The notes beneath the pieces were generated by a model. It was not told where the DNA came from. It ran no database searches and saw only the letters and a program-made list of their open reading frames with translations. Made by a program: the position numbers and the translations under genes. Shown here piece by piece: positions 1-9,030 of a stretch of 64,000 nucleotides of DNA. Source of the DNA: Chitinophaga rhizosphaerae (GTDB lineage: Bacteria; Bacteroidota; Bacteroidia; Chitinophagales; Chitinophagaceae). Location of the stretch: NCBI RefSeq assembly GCF_003958645.1, contig NZ_RXLO01000011.1, forward strand, positions 62,001 to 126,000. The letters run 5' to 3'. Each line of letters opens with the position of its first letter. The stretch's first letter is position 1.

Positions 1-435
1 ATGGCCGCCGCGCTGGTGATAGCTTGCGTCATCCTGATCAGTTCCTGCTATGGCACGCGGAAAACCCTGCTCTTCGAAAACAGGGTACATCACTGGAAAG
101 TATATTTCATCAAAAAACGGCATTTCTCCATCGGCACATACGCCCATTATGAAGTATTCTACAAAGGCGTGCAATTGGTCCTTCCCCAGGAAATTACCGA
201 CGGAAAGCGCGCCGTCAGCGAATTCACATCGGCCGTTGCCATCGACAACCGCAGCAGCCAGTTCGGGACATTGATCGTTGCATTTGAAGGCGATTTTCAG
301 CGGGACGACGGCGTGCCGTTCAGGTCGTTCATCACACTACATATCCGGCCAGACGGCAAAGATGGATTGATCGTGCACAATCCCTGCAACGGCCACGAAG
401 CACAAATGGAAATTGTGCAGGAATCCCCCGAATAA
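1..435 (+). CDS. Putative lipoprotein, possibly 5'-truncated by the window edge
   Basis: The frame is open from base 1 and ends in TAA. The first 20 residues are hydrophobic and close with ISSC, a lipobox-like site with Cys at residue 16. The rest is a small, probably beta-rich domain of about 125 residues that I do not recognise. The hydrophobic stretch starts with almost no positively charged n-region, so the true start may lie before the window. A strong hairpin follows the stop and is shared with the convergent susD gene. Envelope location is inferred from the lipobox; function is unknown. Confidence 0.6.
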   Translation: MAAALVIACVILISSCYGTRKTLLFENRVHHWKVYFIKKRHFSIGTYAHYEVFYKGVQLVLPQEITDGKRAVSEFTSAVAIDNRSSQFGTLIVAFEGDFQRDDGVPFRSFITLHIRPDGKDGLIVHNPCNGHEAQMEIVQESPE

Positions 436-439
436 AAAA

Positions 440-467
440 CTGCCAGGCTGAAAGCACAGCCTGGCAG
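440..467. terminator. Bidirectional rho-independent terminator
   Basis: Perfect 11-bp inverted repeat (CTGCCAGGCTG / CAGCCTGGCAG) with a 6-base loop. It sits between two convergent stop codons. On the minus strand it is followed by TTTTTT, so it most clearly ends the SusC/SusD transcript. Confidence 0.85.
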
Positions 468-485
468 CAATTATAGCGGATACGC

Positions 486-2216
486 TTACTTGTATTCGGG
501 GTTCTGGGTGATCACCGCACCCGTATTCCGTTCGATTTCCGAGAAAGGAACCGGCCAGAGGTTGTGGTACGGCTGGATGGTGAGACCTGATTTTTCATTG
601 TATTTCTTGTCGCGGTCGTACAGCAGGCCCATGCGGCAAAGCGTTACCATGCGCAGTTCTTCCACGTACAATTCCCGCAATCTTTCATCGAGGAGATAAT
701 CGATCGTTACGTCGGCCTCCGCCACAGGAGCGGCGTTAGACCGGGCGCGTATCTTGTTGATGTCTTCGGCCGCTTTCGATTTATCGCCTTTCTTAATATA
801 TGCTTCGGCGCGGAGGAGGTAAGTTTCGGCCAGGCGCATGAGGTACGCGTCTTTGCTATACACGTCGCCGCTGGAGTTGAACAGCAGCCGGCCGGCGAAG
901 GGCGATTTCAGGGGATTGCCGTTCGCGTCTTTCTGGATCACTTCTATCGGAAAATCCCCTTCGGAGAAAGTCGCTTTTTTGAGAACGGGGTACCAGCTCC
1001 TGATGGTATCGGCAAAGTTGGCCGCCTTGGCCTTGAACCCGTCTTTCACATACCATTTCCCATACGCATCGGAATTTTTCGGCACGCCATCCATGATGAA
1101 ATCGCGGACGATGTTGTATTCGCTGTTCCGGATATCGTTGGGATCGGTCCAGATGTCGTACAGGAAATATTTCGTAGGCCGTATCCACCCGATGCCGCGC
1201 CCCGCGAGCAGGTCGTTGAAGGCCAGAACGGCGGGCTGGCTGGAAGGAGGCGCTCCGTTGACGGACGTCATCACCCGGAGGTTGGTCAGGTTGGGCATGA
1301 TGGCCCATTGGATCACGTCGCGCGCGGGCGCTGCGGGATTGAGATAATCGGTCTGGATCACGAAAATGCCTTCTTTGTTGCCGCTGGTACGGTTTTGATT
1401 GTTCAGCTCGAAGAGATCGCGGTACACGTCGCCCGCCTTGCCGGCCCGGCGGCCGAAACGCTGCGTCATGAGCGACAGCGCCGGATGGTTGATGACCTGC
1501 GTAGCGGCATTGATGGCATCGTCATAGGCTTTCAGCGAGATCAGTACTTCGGTGAGCAGGTGGCTGGCGGCCTGCTTGTTGACGGCGCCGTCTTTCACGG
1601 CATCGATGTCTTTGAGGTACAGCAACGCTTCGGTGAGGTCTTTGCGGCAGAGGTTGTACACTTCGTCGCGCGTGGCCCGCACGTAATCCGTCCGCGGGAT
1701 GGTGATTTCCTCCGTGATAAGGGGCACGCCGCCATAAAGGTTGGCGAGCAGGTTGTAGCCCCATGCGCGGAAGAACAGCGCCTGCGCCTTGAAGGAATTC
1801 CGGTCGGCCTCGGAAAGCGCCGTAGCTTTAGGCACCCGGCTGATGATGACATTGGCGTTCGAGATAACGGTGTACACGTTCTGCCAGATCACTTCCACCA
1901 CGTTGAAAGTAGGCACCATGGTGTTTTTATAATCGTTGAGCTTCACCGGCGGGTTGTAATCGGTAGCGTTCACCGCGAAATCCGTAGCGTACCGCAGCGA
2001 AAAGTTCGCGTCGAGGTTGATGCCGCCGAACAGGATGTGGCGCATGCGGTTGTGCAGGTAGTTGGTGGCCGACTGGAAATCCGCCGCGGTATTGAGTGCA
2101 TTATCGGGCGTATAGAAATCGAGTGGTTCCTCTTTGAGGAATTTCTCGGTATTGCAGCTGGCGACGAGCATTATTGCGAAGGCGGTCATGCAGCCGTATC
2201 GGAAGATCTTGTTCAT
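486..2216 (-). CDS. SusD/RagB-family outer-membrane nutrient-binding lipoprotein
   Basis: 576 residues with a signal peptide ending in the lipobox VASC near residue 21. The N-terminal half has helical TPR-like SusD features: an AQALFFRAWGYNLLANLYGGVPLI stretch near residues 144-167. The C-terminal part has the usual DERLRELYVEE-type motif near residue 522 and ends with Pro/Asn-rich text (ITQNPEYK). SusD proteins sit on the cell surface and cap the partner SusC barrel to capture glycans or peptides. The partner gene lies 11 bp upstream on the same strand. No glycoside hydrolase is adjacent, so the substrate cannot be named. Confidence 0.93.
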   Translation of the reverse strand: MNKIFRYGCMTAFAIMLVASCNTEKFLKEEPLDFYTPDNALNTAADFQSATNYLHNRMRHILFGGINLDANFSLRYATDFAVNATDYNPPVKLNDYKNTMVPTFNVVEVIWQNVYTVISNANVIISRVPKATALSEADRNSFKAQALFFRAWGYNLLANLYGGVPLITEEITIPRTDYVRATRDEVYNLCRKDLTEALLYLKDIDAVKDGAVNKQAASHLLTEVLISLKAYDDAINAATQVINHPALSLMTQRFGRRAGKAGDVYRDLFELNNQNRTSGNKEGIFVIQTDYLNPAAPARDVIQWAIMPNLTNLRVMTSVNGAPPSSQPAVLAFNDLLAGRGIGWIRPTKYFLYDIWTDPNDIRNSEYNIVRDFIMDGVPKNSDAYGKWYVKDGFKAKAANFADTIRSWYPVLKKATFSEGDFPIEVIQKDANGNPLKSPFAGRLLFNSSGDVYSKDAYLMRLAETYLLRAEAYIKKGDKSKAAEDINKIRARSNAAPVAEADVTIDYLLDERLRELYVEELRMVTLCRMGLLYDRDKKYNEKSGLTIQPYHNLWPVPFSEIERNTGAVITQNPEYK

Positions 2217-2227
2217 GGGTTCGAAGT

Positions 2228-5200
2228 TTAGAATTCAACATGTAAACCAACGGTATAGCTCCTGAGCAGGGGGAACGCCTCCATATTGAGGCCAGTGCCG
2301 GTTTCGGGGTCCCAGCCATCCCAATCGGTGAAGGTGAGCAGGTTCTTTCCGTTCAAATAGGCGCTGAGGCGGCTGATGCGCAGCTTCTGCGTGATGGACG
2401 CGGGCAGGGAGTAGCTGAGCGTTACGTCTTGCAGGCGAACGAAGCTGCGCTGCACATATGGCGAGAACGATGCATCTCCCAGCGCGGCGGTGTAATATCC
2501 CGTCTGGCGGTACCTGGCGCCCGGGTTTTCGGGCGTCCAATAGTCGAATTTGAAGAAGTTGCGGTTTTGCATGTTATCCGGGTTAGGCAGCGTGGAGCCA
2601 GGCTGGCCGTAGTAATATTTTTTGCCGCCCTGTATGGAGTTCACGAACATTTTGAACTCGAAAGCCTTGTATCGTAGGGTATTGAGCACACTGAAGCGGT
2701 ATGAGGGATCCGTGTAGCCGAGGATCTTCCGGTCTGCCGAAGCGGTATACGACCCGTCGCCGTTCACATCTTCCACTTTATACGTGCCATATGTAAACCC
2801 GCCGGGAATGATGCCGGCGTTCTTGTCGGCCACCTGCCACATCCCGATGATGTTGTAATCGTACGCCACGCCGTAAGGCTGGCCGATAAAGATCTTCGAG
2901 GCCACGAGGTCGTCTTCCTTCCCGTCCTTGTTCGCATCTATGCCAGTGATTCTCGCCACCTTGTTGCGGTTCAGCGAGAAACTGGTATTCACGTCCCAGG
3001 AAAAGTCTTTTTTACGGACCGGCGTACCGTTCAATGCCAGTTCGACGCCGCTGTTCTCCAGCTTTCCGACGTTGAAGGGAATGCTCGTTTGGCCGTTGAC
3101 CGACGGAATGTTGACGGTATACAGCAGGTTGGAAGTGTTGGCCGTGTAATAATTGATTTCGCCGGAAAGGCGGCCGCTGTAAAGGGAGAAGTCCAGCCCG
3201 AAATTAAGCGTTTTGGTGGTTTCCCATTTCAGGCCCTGGTTGGCGAGGCTGCCGATGCCCTGGCCCTGGAGCGCCAATCCGCCGTCGCCGAACAAATAAC
3301 CGTTGGCGATGGAGGCGTTCATGCGCGAAAGCGTTTGGTAGCGGCCTACGGTGCGGTTGCCGTTGGCGCCGTAGCTCAGGCGGAACTTGAGATCGTCGAT
3401 TTTCCCGAGTTTGCCCCTGGCCCAGGGCTCTTCGGTGATCCGCCAGGCCACCGCGGCGGAGGGGAACACGCCGGTCTTGTTGCCGGGCCCGAAGCCGGAG
3501 AAACCATCGTTGCGCACCGTTCCCGTGAAAACGTACCGGTCTTTGTAGCTATAGATCAACCGGTACATCTGGTAAAGGCTGGTTTCTTTCCAGGCGTCGG
3601 AGCTGACGGTCTGCAAGCTGGGTTGTCCTGCCTCCAGGCTGTTGTAGCCGAGCGCGGGATTGGCGAAGTTGCTGGCGGCGGCGAGCGTTTGCTCGAAATT
3701 CCGCTTCTCGAAACCGTAGACGAAAGTGGCATTCACGTGGTGGTCCCCGAATTCGCGGCGGTAGTTGACGATATGGTCGAGCGTCTGGCTGTATTGGGAC
3801 GAGTCCATCTTGCTGCCGCTCCCCGTGAAATTGGCGCCGTACAGGTTGAAGTTGAACTGTTTGGCGGTGATATAGTTCTGCCCGAAATTGACGCGGTAGG
3901 TGAGCCCCCTGATCCAGGGGATCGTGATATCCGCATACATCAGCCCGAACAGGTTATACCGTTTGTCGAGGTTATGCTGCTGCGTTTGAAGAATGGGGTT
4001 GAGGTTGGAGCCGTCTGGCAGGCGTACCGGTTTCCCGGTAGAATCATAGGCAGACAGGAAGGGCGTATTGCGGATGACGGTCGTCAAAGTCGGCGCCACG
4101 CCCGAATAATCGCTGATGCTGTAACTGGATTGAACGCCTACTTTCAGCCAGCTCGCCACTTTGCTTTCCAGGTTCACCCGGAAGCTGTAGCGTTTGTAAG
4201 TATCGTTGACGATGATGTTTTCCTGGTTGGTATAGCCGAGGGAAAAGAAGTAGGCGGTGTTTTCCGAGCGGCCGGAAACGCTCACGTCATGGTTTTGCAT
4301 GAGCGGGTTCCGGTTGGTGAGCAGTTTCCACCAGTCGGTGTTCACGCCGGCCTGGAAGCCTTTGGCGGATTCGGCGGACATGCGGGTGAGCGGGTCCCAG
4401 TCTGGGTTTGGCGCGTCGAGGTTGGCGCCGGTACGGCTTTCGTTGATCCATCGGTCGGCCACGAACTGCAGGTATCCTTCTTTATTGAGCGGGAGCATGT
4501 CGCGGTTGGAAACCTGCGAAAGCGTAAGGGCGCCATTGTAGGAGATGAGCGGCTTTTTGCCGGCGCGCCCCGTTTTGGTGGTCATGAGCAACACGCCGTT
4601 CGATGCCTGGGAGCCATAAATGGCCGTGGCGCTCGCGTCTTTCAACACGGCTACCGAGGCGATGTCTGCCGGGTTGATGTCTGCCAGGTTGCCGCGGAAG
4701 ATGATGCCGTCCAGTACGATCAGCGGACTGGTAGTGCCGCTCAGCGATGTGCGGCCGCGGATGCTTACCGACGGACTGGAGCCTGCGGTGGTCACGGCGC
4801 CCACGTTCAGCCCCGGAACGGAGCCTTGCAGGGATTGGAGGATGTTGACGTTCGGTGATTCGCGGAAAGCCGTGAGGTTGGCCCGGGCGGTGGTGCCCGT
4901 GATGTCTTTTTTCCGGGCGGTGCCATATCCGATCACCACCACATCGGTGACGATGGTTTCTGCCTGGCGCTCCATGATGATCCGGAGCGGGCTGCCGTTG
5001 TAGGTGATATCCTGCGGTGTAAAGCCGACGTAGGTCAGCCGCAGTACCGTTCCGGATTTTACCTGCAGGGTGAATTCCCCTTTTTCGTTGGTCTGCGTGG
5101 CTTTGGTGCCATCGCTGCTGCGGACCGAAACGCCCGCCAGCGGGAGGTTCCCCACATCGGTGACGCGCCCGGTGGGCGACTGTCCGTAACCTGCGGCGCA

Positions 5201-5257
5201 GCCGCAAATGGAGAGGATGGTCAGCAACATCGTCTTGAACGTCGTGTGTAGCATCAT
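2228..5257 (-). CDS. SusC/RagA-family TonB-dependent outer-membrane receptor
   Basis: 1009 residues. A signal peptide ends near GYGQ (about residue 26). A CarboxypepD_reg-like beta domain follows (about 28-105, GRVTDVGNLPLAGVSV). The SusC signature VVVIGYGTARKKDITG and the plug domain come next (to about 235), with the typical DASATAIYGSQASNGV motif near residue 207. The remainder is a 22-strand-type barrel ending in aromatic F (GLHVEF). There is no STN domain, and no sigma/FecR pair nearby, so regulation is not of the FecIR type. It pairs with the susD gene 11 bp downstream and would import a TonB-energised oligosaccharide or similar ligand. Confidence 0.95.
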   Translation of the reverse strand: MMLHTTFKTMLLTILSICGCAAGYGQSPTGRVTDVGNLPLAGVSVRSSDGTKATQTNEKGEFTLQVKSGTVLRLTYVGFTPQDITYNGSPLRIIMERQAETIVTDVVVIGYGTARKKDITGTTARANLTAFRESPNVNILQSLQGSVPGLNVGAVTTAGSSPSVSIRGRTSLSGTTSPLIVLDGIIFRGNLADINPADIASVAVLKDASATAIYGSQASNGVLLMTTKTGRAGKKPLISYNGALTLSQVSNRDMLPLNKEGYLQFVADRWINESRTGANLDAPNPDWDPLTRMSAESAKGFQAGVNTDWWKLLTNRNPLMQNHDVSVSGRSENTAYFFSLGYTNQENIIVNDTYKRYSFRVNLESKVASWLKVGVQSSYSISDYSGVAPTLTTVIRNTPFLSAYDSTGKPVRLPDGSNLNPILQTQQHNLDKRYNLFGLMYADITIPWIRGLTYRVNFGQNYITAKQFNFNLYGANFTGSGSKMDSSQYSQTLDHIVNYRREFGDHHVNATFVYGFEKRNFEQTLAAASNFANPALGYNSLEAGQPSLQTVSSDAWKETSLYQMYRLIYSYKDRYVFTGTVRNDGFSGFGPGNKTGVFPSAAVAWRITEEPWARGKLGKIDDLKFRLSYGANGNRTVGRYQTLSRMNASIANGYLFGDGGLALQGQGIGSLANQGLKWETTKTLNFGLDFSLYSGRLSGEINYYTANTSNLLYTVNIPSVNGQTSIPFNVGKLENSGVELALNGTPVRKKDFSWDVNTSFSLNRNKVARITGIDANKDGKEDDLVASKIFIGQPYGVAYDYNIIGMWQVADKNAGIIPGGFTYGTYKVEDVNGDGSYTASADRKILGYTDPSYRFSVLNTLRYKAFEFKMFVNSIQGGKKYYYGQPGSTLPNPDNMQNRNFFKFDYWTPENPGARYRQTGYYTAALGDASFSPYVQRSFVRLQDVTLSYSLPASITQKLRISRLSAYLNGKNLLTFTDWDGWDPETGTGLNMEAFPLLRSYTVGLHVEF

Positions 5258-5806
5258 CGTTAGGATTTTTGATCGTTTAAAAAGTGGATGGGAACAGCAA
5301 TACCCGTCCGCAGGGAGGTTTCCATCTCCCCGGAAGCGAATCCATACTGTTATTTCAATCGATTGTATTGTGGGCCGTCAAAGCGGGCCGGACATAGTTC
5401 GGCGAAACATCATAACGTAGTTTTAGATGATTTGGAATGTGTGGAAATCGGAAGCCCCGGCAGTTGGTTTCGCCGGAAGTAAATGATCTTTTTTAGTAGG
5501 GTGAATACGTGTTTTGATCCTGGTGTTCTCGCAAATGTTTGATGAAGTACGTATGGTGCTTGCCCGGTATTCTTCAGTTTTTCAAATCGTGGTTGCATCG
5601 GGTTGCCGGACCGCAGCAGGAAACAATGATATGAAAAAATATCATCCGGACAATATGGTGCGCGGTATAAATTATGGAGTTGTGAATAAACAATGCGGAT
5701 TGATCAAAATTCAATCATAGCTGTAGACGGGGAAAAATACGTTCCGGCAACTGCCGGTTCGCATAACCAGGCTTCACTGGATATCGTTGATCAAAGAAAG
5801 GATGTA
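5258..5806. other. Intergenic stretch without a recognisable gene
   Basis: 549 bp upstream of the susC start. Short frames on either strand look random, with no plausible start context or domain. It must carry the susC/susD promoter, but I could not fix one to the TTTG / TAnnTTTG consensus. It is more AT-rich than the flanking genes and holds a small hairpin at 5744-5757. Confidence 0.5.
5744..5757 (-). terminator. Possible terminator after the AraC-SDR-DoxX transcript
   Basis: Short inverted repeat CCGGCA-AC-TGCCGG. On the minus strand it is followed by a T-rich run (GTATTTTT), 50 bp past the end of the gene remnant. The stem is only 6 bp, so the call is weak. Confidence 0.35.
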
Positions 5807-6080
5807 TTATGTCAGCCGGATCGTCTGCGCAAATTCCTTCATTTTATTGAAAAGGGGCAACATCGTGCTGGGGAACGGAGCCTTTGAAGATGAGGCTGTG
5901 CCTGTCGTTGGAGATGACGATCAGCTCGGCCTTACGGCGATCCGTCTGCGAAGCCGGCCCGAAAGTGCATTCGACTGCTTTCAACCCGTTGATCTTCCGG
6001 GTGGTGATATTTTCATCGGTCGGCCCCAACTTTGTCTTGCACGCTAAGGTGAAACCGGCCATCCATCGGCCTACGCTCAC
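5807..6080 (-). pseudogene. Frameshifted remnant of a small conserved protein
   Basis: From a GTG at 6080, overlapping the upstream TGA as GTGA, the frame reads INGLKAVECTF, then AELIVISNDRHSLIFKGSVP, then stops early after VAPFQ. Removing one T from the TTTT run near 5849 restores VAPFNKMKEFAQTIRLT before a stop at 5807. The restored text is a sensible C-terminus for small secreted proteins of the DcrB/PsbP-like kind (my recollection, not searched). The N-terminal half of such a protein is missing. It is therefore either a decayed fragment or a recent frameshift in a short gene coupled to the DoxX-like gene. Confidence 0.5.
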
Positions 6081-6424
6081 CGCGGCAAAGGATGCTGCAA
6101 ATAGATAATGACGAAATTCAGCAGCAGGAACGGCAGTTCGATCGCCACGCCTTTCATATCTCTATCTAGCAGGTGGAAGCACATGATCAGCAAAATTCCC
6201 GCTGCCATGAGGAAATTGCCCCACACGAACGTTTTCGGGAACAGGATGAGCACGGCGGCGATGATGGTAACGGCGCCGTTGATCATCAGCCCGGTTTTAT
6301 TGAACCCCCATTTCGAGAACATGGCCAGCATTTCACTTTTACAGGAAAGCATGGCGTAACCCTGTTTGATGCCCATGAACACGGCAAAGAGGATCAGCGC
6401 GGCATTGATGAATTTGAGGATCAT
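6077..6424 (-). CDS. DoxX-like small integral membrane protein
   Basis: 115 residues starting MILKFINAALILFAVF. The frame stays open further upstream, but that text reads as out-of-frame translation of the dehydrogenase gene, so the ATG at 6424 is preferred. Four hydrophobic segments are visible (about 2-18, 40-58, 63-82 and 92-110), with short loops and the YAML..KSEMLAMFSKWG stretch, as in DoxX/SURF4-type four-helix proteins. Function is unknown; family members are often near oxidoreductases. It follows the short-chain dehydrogenase by 58 bp and is probably co-transcribed with it. Confidence 0.7.
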   Translation of the reverse strand: MILKFINAALILFAVFMGIKQGYAMLSCKSEMLAMFSKWGFNKTGLMINGAVTIIAAVLILFPKTFVWGNFLMAAGILLIMCFHLLDRDMKGVAIELPFLLLNFVIIYLQHPLPR

Positions 6425-6482
6425 AAGCGGTTTGTTTAAAACGTTAAGGCGCCCGGCCGGGCGCCTTAACGTTGATGTTAAT

Positions 6483-7238
6483 TTACCGGGTGGTATATCC
6501 GCCATTGGCGAAAATCGTTTGGCCGGTGATCCACCATCCGTCCGATACGAGGAATTCGATAAGCGGGGCGATGTCCCGGATATCGGTGAGGCCGCCGAGT
6601 GCCGAGGCGGATTTGTGGTAGGCAACGGCTTCGGGCGTTTCCTGGCCGTAGAAGAACGGCGTATCCATGGGCCCCGGGCCAACGGCGGTCACGGAAATGC
6701 CCCGGCTGCCGAATTCTTTGGACGCGGCCCTGGTGAAATGCTCGACAGGGGCCTTCATCCCGCCGTACGTAGCGTAAAAACCGGTGTAGGCAGCCAGCAG
6801 GGAGGTGACGATCGTGCAGATCTTCCCGTTGTCGTTCAGTTTTTTTCCAGCTTCCTGGAGGAAGAAATACGCCACTTTCGCGTTGATGTCGCTCATACTG
6901 TCGAATTCCGCTTCCGTGGTGTCTACCATGGGCTTCTTCAATACTTTGCCCACGGTATTGATCGCGATATCCACCCCTCCGAATTTTTCGATGCCGGCGT
7001 CGAAGAGCTTGGTGATATTCGATATGCTTCTGAGGTCTGCCTGTACCAACACCGCTTCCGCACCTGCTGCGCGCACATCGGCATAGGTTTTTATCGCATC
7101 GGCGCCGCTGCTGTCGCTATTGTAATGGATCACCAGGTTAGCGCCCTTTGCGGCGAAATTCCGGCTGAGCAAGCCTCCCAGGTTTTTTGCGCCGCCGGCT
7201 ATCAGTATCGTTTTCCCTTTTACGTCGTTTCGTGCCAT
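6483..7238 (-). CDS. Short-chain dehydrogenase/reductase (SDR family)
   Basis: 251 residues from MARNDVKGK; an in-frame ATG 27 bp upstream is less likely. The Rossmann glycine motif is AGGAKNLGG (about 14-22). The NNAG position reads NTVG (94-97). The catalytic residues are S146, Y158 and K162 (YGGMK). It ends with the SDR-typical TGQTIFANGGY. It would be a cytosolic NAD(P)H-dependent oxidoreductase; the substrate is not predictable. The AraC-type regulator gene 74 bp upstream and the DoxX-like gene downstream share its strand, which suggests a small regulated redox operon. The altered glycine motif (GAKNLGG rather than TGxxxGIG) is typical of 'classical-like' SDRs and need not mean inactivity. 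Confidence 0.9.
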   Translation of the reverse strand: MARNDVKGKTILIAGGAKNLGGLLSRNFAAKGANLVIHYNSDSSGADAIKTYADVRAAGAEAVLVQADLRSISNITKLFDAGIEKFGGVDIAINTVGKVLKKPMVDTTEAEFDSMSDINAKVAYFFLQEAGKKLNDNGKICTIVTSLLAAYTGFYATYGGMKAPVEHFTRAASKEFGSRGISVTAVGPGPMDTPFFYGQETPEAVAYHKSASALGGLTDIRDIAPLIEFLVSDGWWITGQTIFANGGYTTR

Positions 7239-7311
7239 GATCGTGAGTTTTTTTTGTGAACTCAAAATTCAGCACTATTGACGGATGCATTATGGTGAAC
7301 TTTTCGGTATT

Positions 7312-7692
7312 TTATTTTCCCTTGTTTTGGGATTTTCGGAATTCGCCCGGCGTTTTGCCCGTCCATTTTTTGAAGAACTTGGAAAAGTTGGACGGGTCGT
7401 AGGTCAGTTTCATGGCCACTTCGGCGATAGATACTTCCTGGTCGGCAAGCATCACTTTCGCTTTCTCGATAATTTTCGCATCATAGAAATGACAAGGGTG
7501 ATTCCCTTTTTCCTTTTGAACGATGTCTGTAAGATGCTGGTGCGACACGGCCAGTTCCCGCGCGATCTGGTTCAGCTCCAGGAATTCCGGCGCTGCGCCT
7601 TCCAGCACATCATCGATATGGCGGTTGATGAAATCAAAATACCGCAGTACGATCGCGGTGCTCCTTTTCTCTTTCGTTTCATTATGCTTCAT
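7312..7692 (-). CDS. AraC-family helix-turn-helix transcriptional regulator (DNA-binding domain only)
   Basis: 126 residues. Residues about 40-122 form the two-HTH AraC domain: LNQIARELAVSHQHLTDIVQ, then VSIAEVAMKLTYDPSNFSKF, then FKKWTGKTPGEFRK. The N-terminal sensing domain of full-length AraC proteins is missing. Only about 35 helical residues precede the HTH, so this is a naturally short regulator of a kind common in Bacteroidota. It lies just upstream of, and co-directional with, the SDR gene, which it may control. Confidence 0.88.
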   Translation of the reverse strand: MKHNETKEKRSTAIVLRYFDFINRHIDDVLEGAAPEFLELNQIARELAVSHQHLTDIVQKEKGNHPCHFYDAKIIEKAKVMLADQEVSIAEVAMKLTYDPSNFSKFFKKWTGKTPGEFRKSQNKGK

Positions 7693-7892
7693 CGTATGCC
7701 GGGGTTGGGTGTAAGATGGATTTGCTGTTTAAAATACGCAAAATCCCGGGTTAAATGGAGTTGTTGCATTATGAATTGATAATCAATATGTAATGGCATA
7801 TCGGTAGCTTACGGATGATCTTGACGCGAATCATCCCGGCCCCCGTATGAGATCATCGTTTCCCGGCCGGGAATGGGGCAATTTAGCGGATC

Positions 7893-8555
7893 ATGGATGC
7901 AAACCAGGAAGAAATCAGGACACTGCTCAACCGGAGCTACCCCTTGCTGCCGGAGCCGGTGAAAGACATCATCTGCCGATCGGCCGCCCTGTTGCCCGCC
8001 AGGAAAGGGGAAACGATCGCACGGCAGGGACAATGGCTGCGGAACGCCATCCTGGTGGGTTCGGGATATATGAAGGTGTACCGCGAAGGGCCGGAGGGAG
8101 AGATATTTATGTATTACCTCGAAGCAGGGCACGCCTGCGCCATGACCTTCGTCTGTGCACAGGGCAGCGAAGTGAGCGGGGTGATGATCACGGCGCTGGA
8201 AGACAGTCTCGTCATCCTCCTGCCGCTTTCGGTGATGGACAGGCTCATGCGCGAAAGCCACGACTGGAACCAGTTTGTGGTGAATACTTACCGCGCGCGG
8301 TTCGATAGCCTCCTGCAGGCGTTCGACAGCGTCGTTTTCAAAAAGCTGGATGAGCGATTGCTGGATTACCTCCATGCCCAGGTGTCCCGCGTCAATAGCC
8401 GAACCCTCCAGATCACGCATCAGCAAATCGCCGACGATCTGCATTCCACCCGGGAGGCGGTGTCGCGGTTACTGAAAAGCATGGAGCAGCAGGGGCTTCT
8501 GGCCATCAACCGCAACAGCCTGTTATTGAAAACCGGCATCGTCCGGAAGCGGTAG
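7893..8555 (+). CDS. Crp/Fnr-family transcriptional regulator
   Basis: 220 residues. The N-terminal cyclic-nucleotide-binding-like barrel covers about 25-120 (RKGETIARQGQWLRNAILV; GEIFMYYLEAGHACAMTF). A dimerisation helix follows, and a C-terminal winged HTH at about 168-200 (ITHQQIADDLHSTREAVSRL). The barrel has no cysteine cluster of the FNR Fe-S type. This form often pairs with OsmC or rhodanese genes in Bacteroidota, and here an osmC-type gene is convergent 19 bp away. The upstream gap holds an inverted repeat GGATGAT...ATCATCC (7813-7836) that might be an operator. Confidence 0.9.
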   Translation: MDANQEEIRTLLNRSYPLLPEPVKDIICRSAALLPARKGETIARQGQWLRNAILVGSGYMKVYREGPEGEIFMYYLEAGHACAMTFVCAQGSEVSGVMITALEDSLVILLPLSVMDRLMRESHDWNQFVVNTYRARFDSLLQAFDSVVFKKLDERLLDYLHAQVSRVNSRTLQITHQQIADDLHSTREAVSRLLKSMEQQGLLAINRNSLLLKTGIVRKR

Positions 8556-8567
8556 GAACGATGCCGG
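8533..8567. terminator. Hairpin between convergent crp-type and osmC-type genes
   Basis: Perfect 10-bp inverted repeat (CCGGCATCGT / ACGATGCCGG) with a 15-base loop. It overlaps the regulator stop codon and ends 8 bp before the convergent stop. No T-run follows on either strand, so termination is plausible but not certain. Confidence 0.5.
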
Positions 8568-8574
8568 CAGGCCA

Positions 8575-9030
8575 TCAGGCGCTCATTTCCGCGGGTTTAT
8601 TGGAATACAGGACGGTCCCGTTGTATACCACGTCCCAGCTCAGGGGCAATATCTTTTTCAACATATCGCTCACGCCGCAGAATTTCTCCTGGGAATCCTG
8701 TACCGCCTGCAATGCCGCGCCGGAAGCCGTTTCCGGGCCTTCGAATATATAGTCGAGATGGATGGCGGTATATTGCATCGGGTGGCCGGTCGACAACTGG
8801 CCCCGCACCTTCACGTCGAAATTGGTAATTTCCTGATGCGCCTTGCGCAGAAGGGCAATAACGTCCATCCCCGTGCAGCCGGAAAGGGCGGTCAATACCA
8901 GCGGTTTGGGAATAGGGCCGTTGTTTTCGCCGCCGGCTTTTTCCGGGCCGTCCATAATGATGGTGTGACCATTGACGAGGGAGTTGAATTGCATTTTGCC
9001 CATCCATTGGGACACGATTTCGTGTTGCAT
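8575..9030 (-). CDS. OsmC/Ohr-family peroxide-detoxifying protein
   Basis: 151 residues from MQHEIVSQW; the frame stays open upstream, but this start fits the family. The two conserved cysteines of OsmC-type peroxidases are present: C52 in SGCTGMDV and C118 in EKFCGVS. The internal PKPLVLTALSGCTGMD stretch is characteristic. Members reduce organic hydroperoxides in the cytosol using dithiol chemistry, although the YhfA-like branch to which short proteins such as this belong is less well defined. The convergent Crp-type regulator is a likely functional neighbour. Confidence 0.87.
   Translation of the reverse strand: MQHEIVSQWMGKMQFNSLVNGHTIIMDGPEKAGGENNGPIPKPLVLTALSGCTGMDVIALLRKAHQEITNFDVKVRGQLSTGHPMQYTAIHLDYIFEGPETASGAALQAVQDSQEKFCGVSDMLKKILPLSWDVVYNGTVLYSNKPAEMSA

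Noticed and set aside
3089..4858. Long plus-strand frame (589 codons) opposite susC
   Set aside because: It is the antisense shadow of a clear SusC gene; composition is Gly/Val/Arg-biased nonsense, no domain is present, and long antisense frames are expected with this GC-rich third-position usage. The same applies to long antisense frames at 1308-2231, 22857-24509, 32107-34065, 35596-37497, 42438-43649 and 51678-52847.
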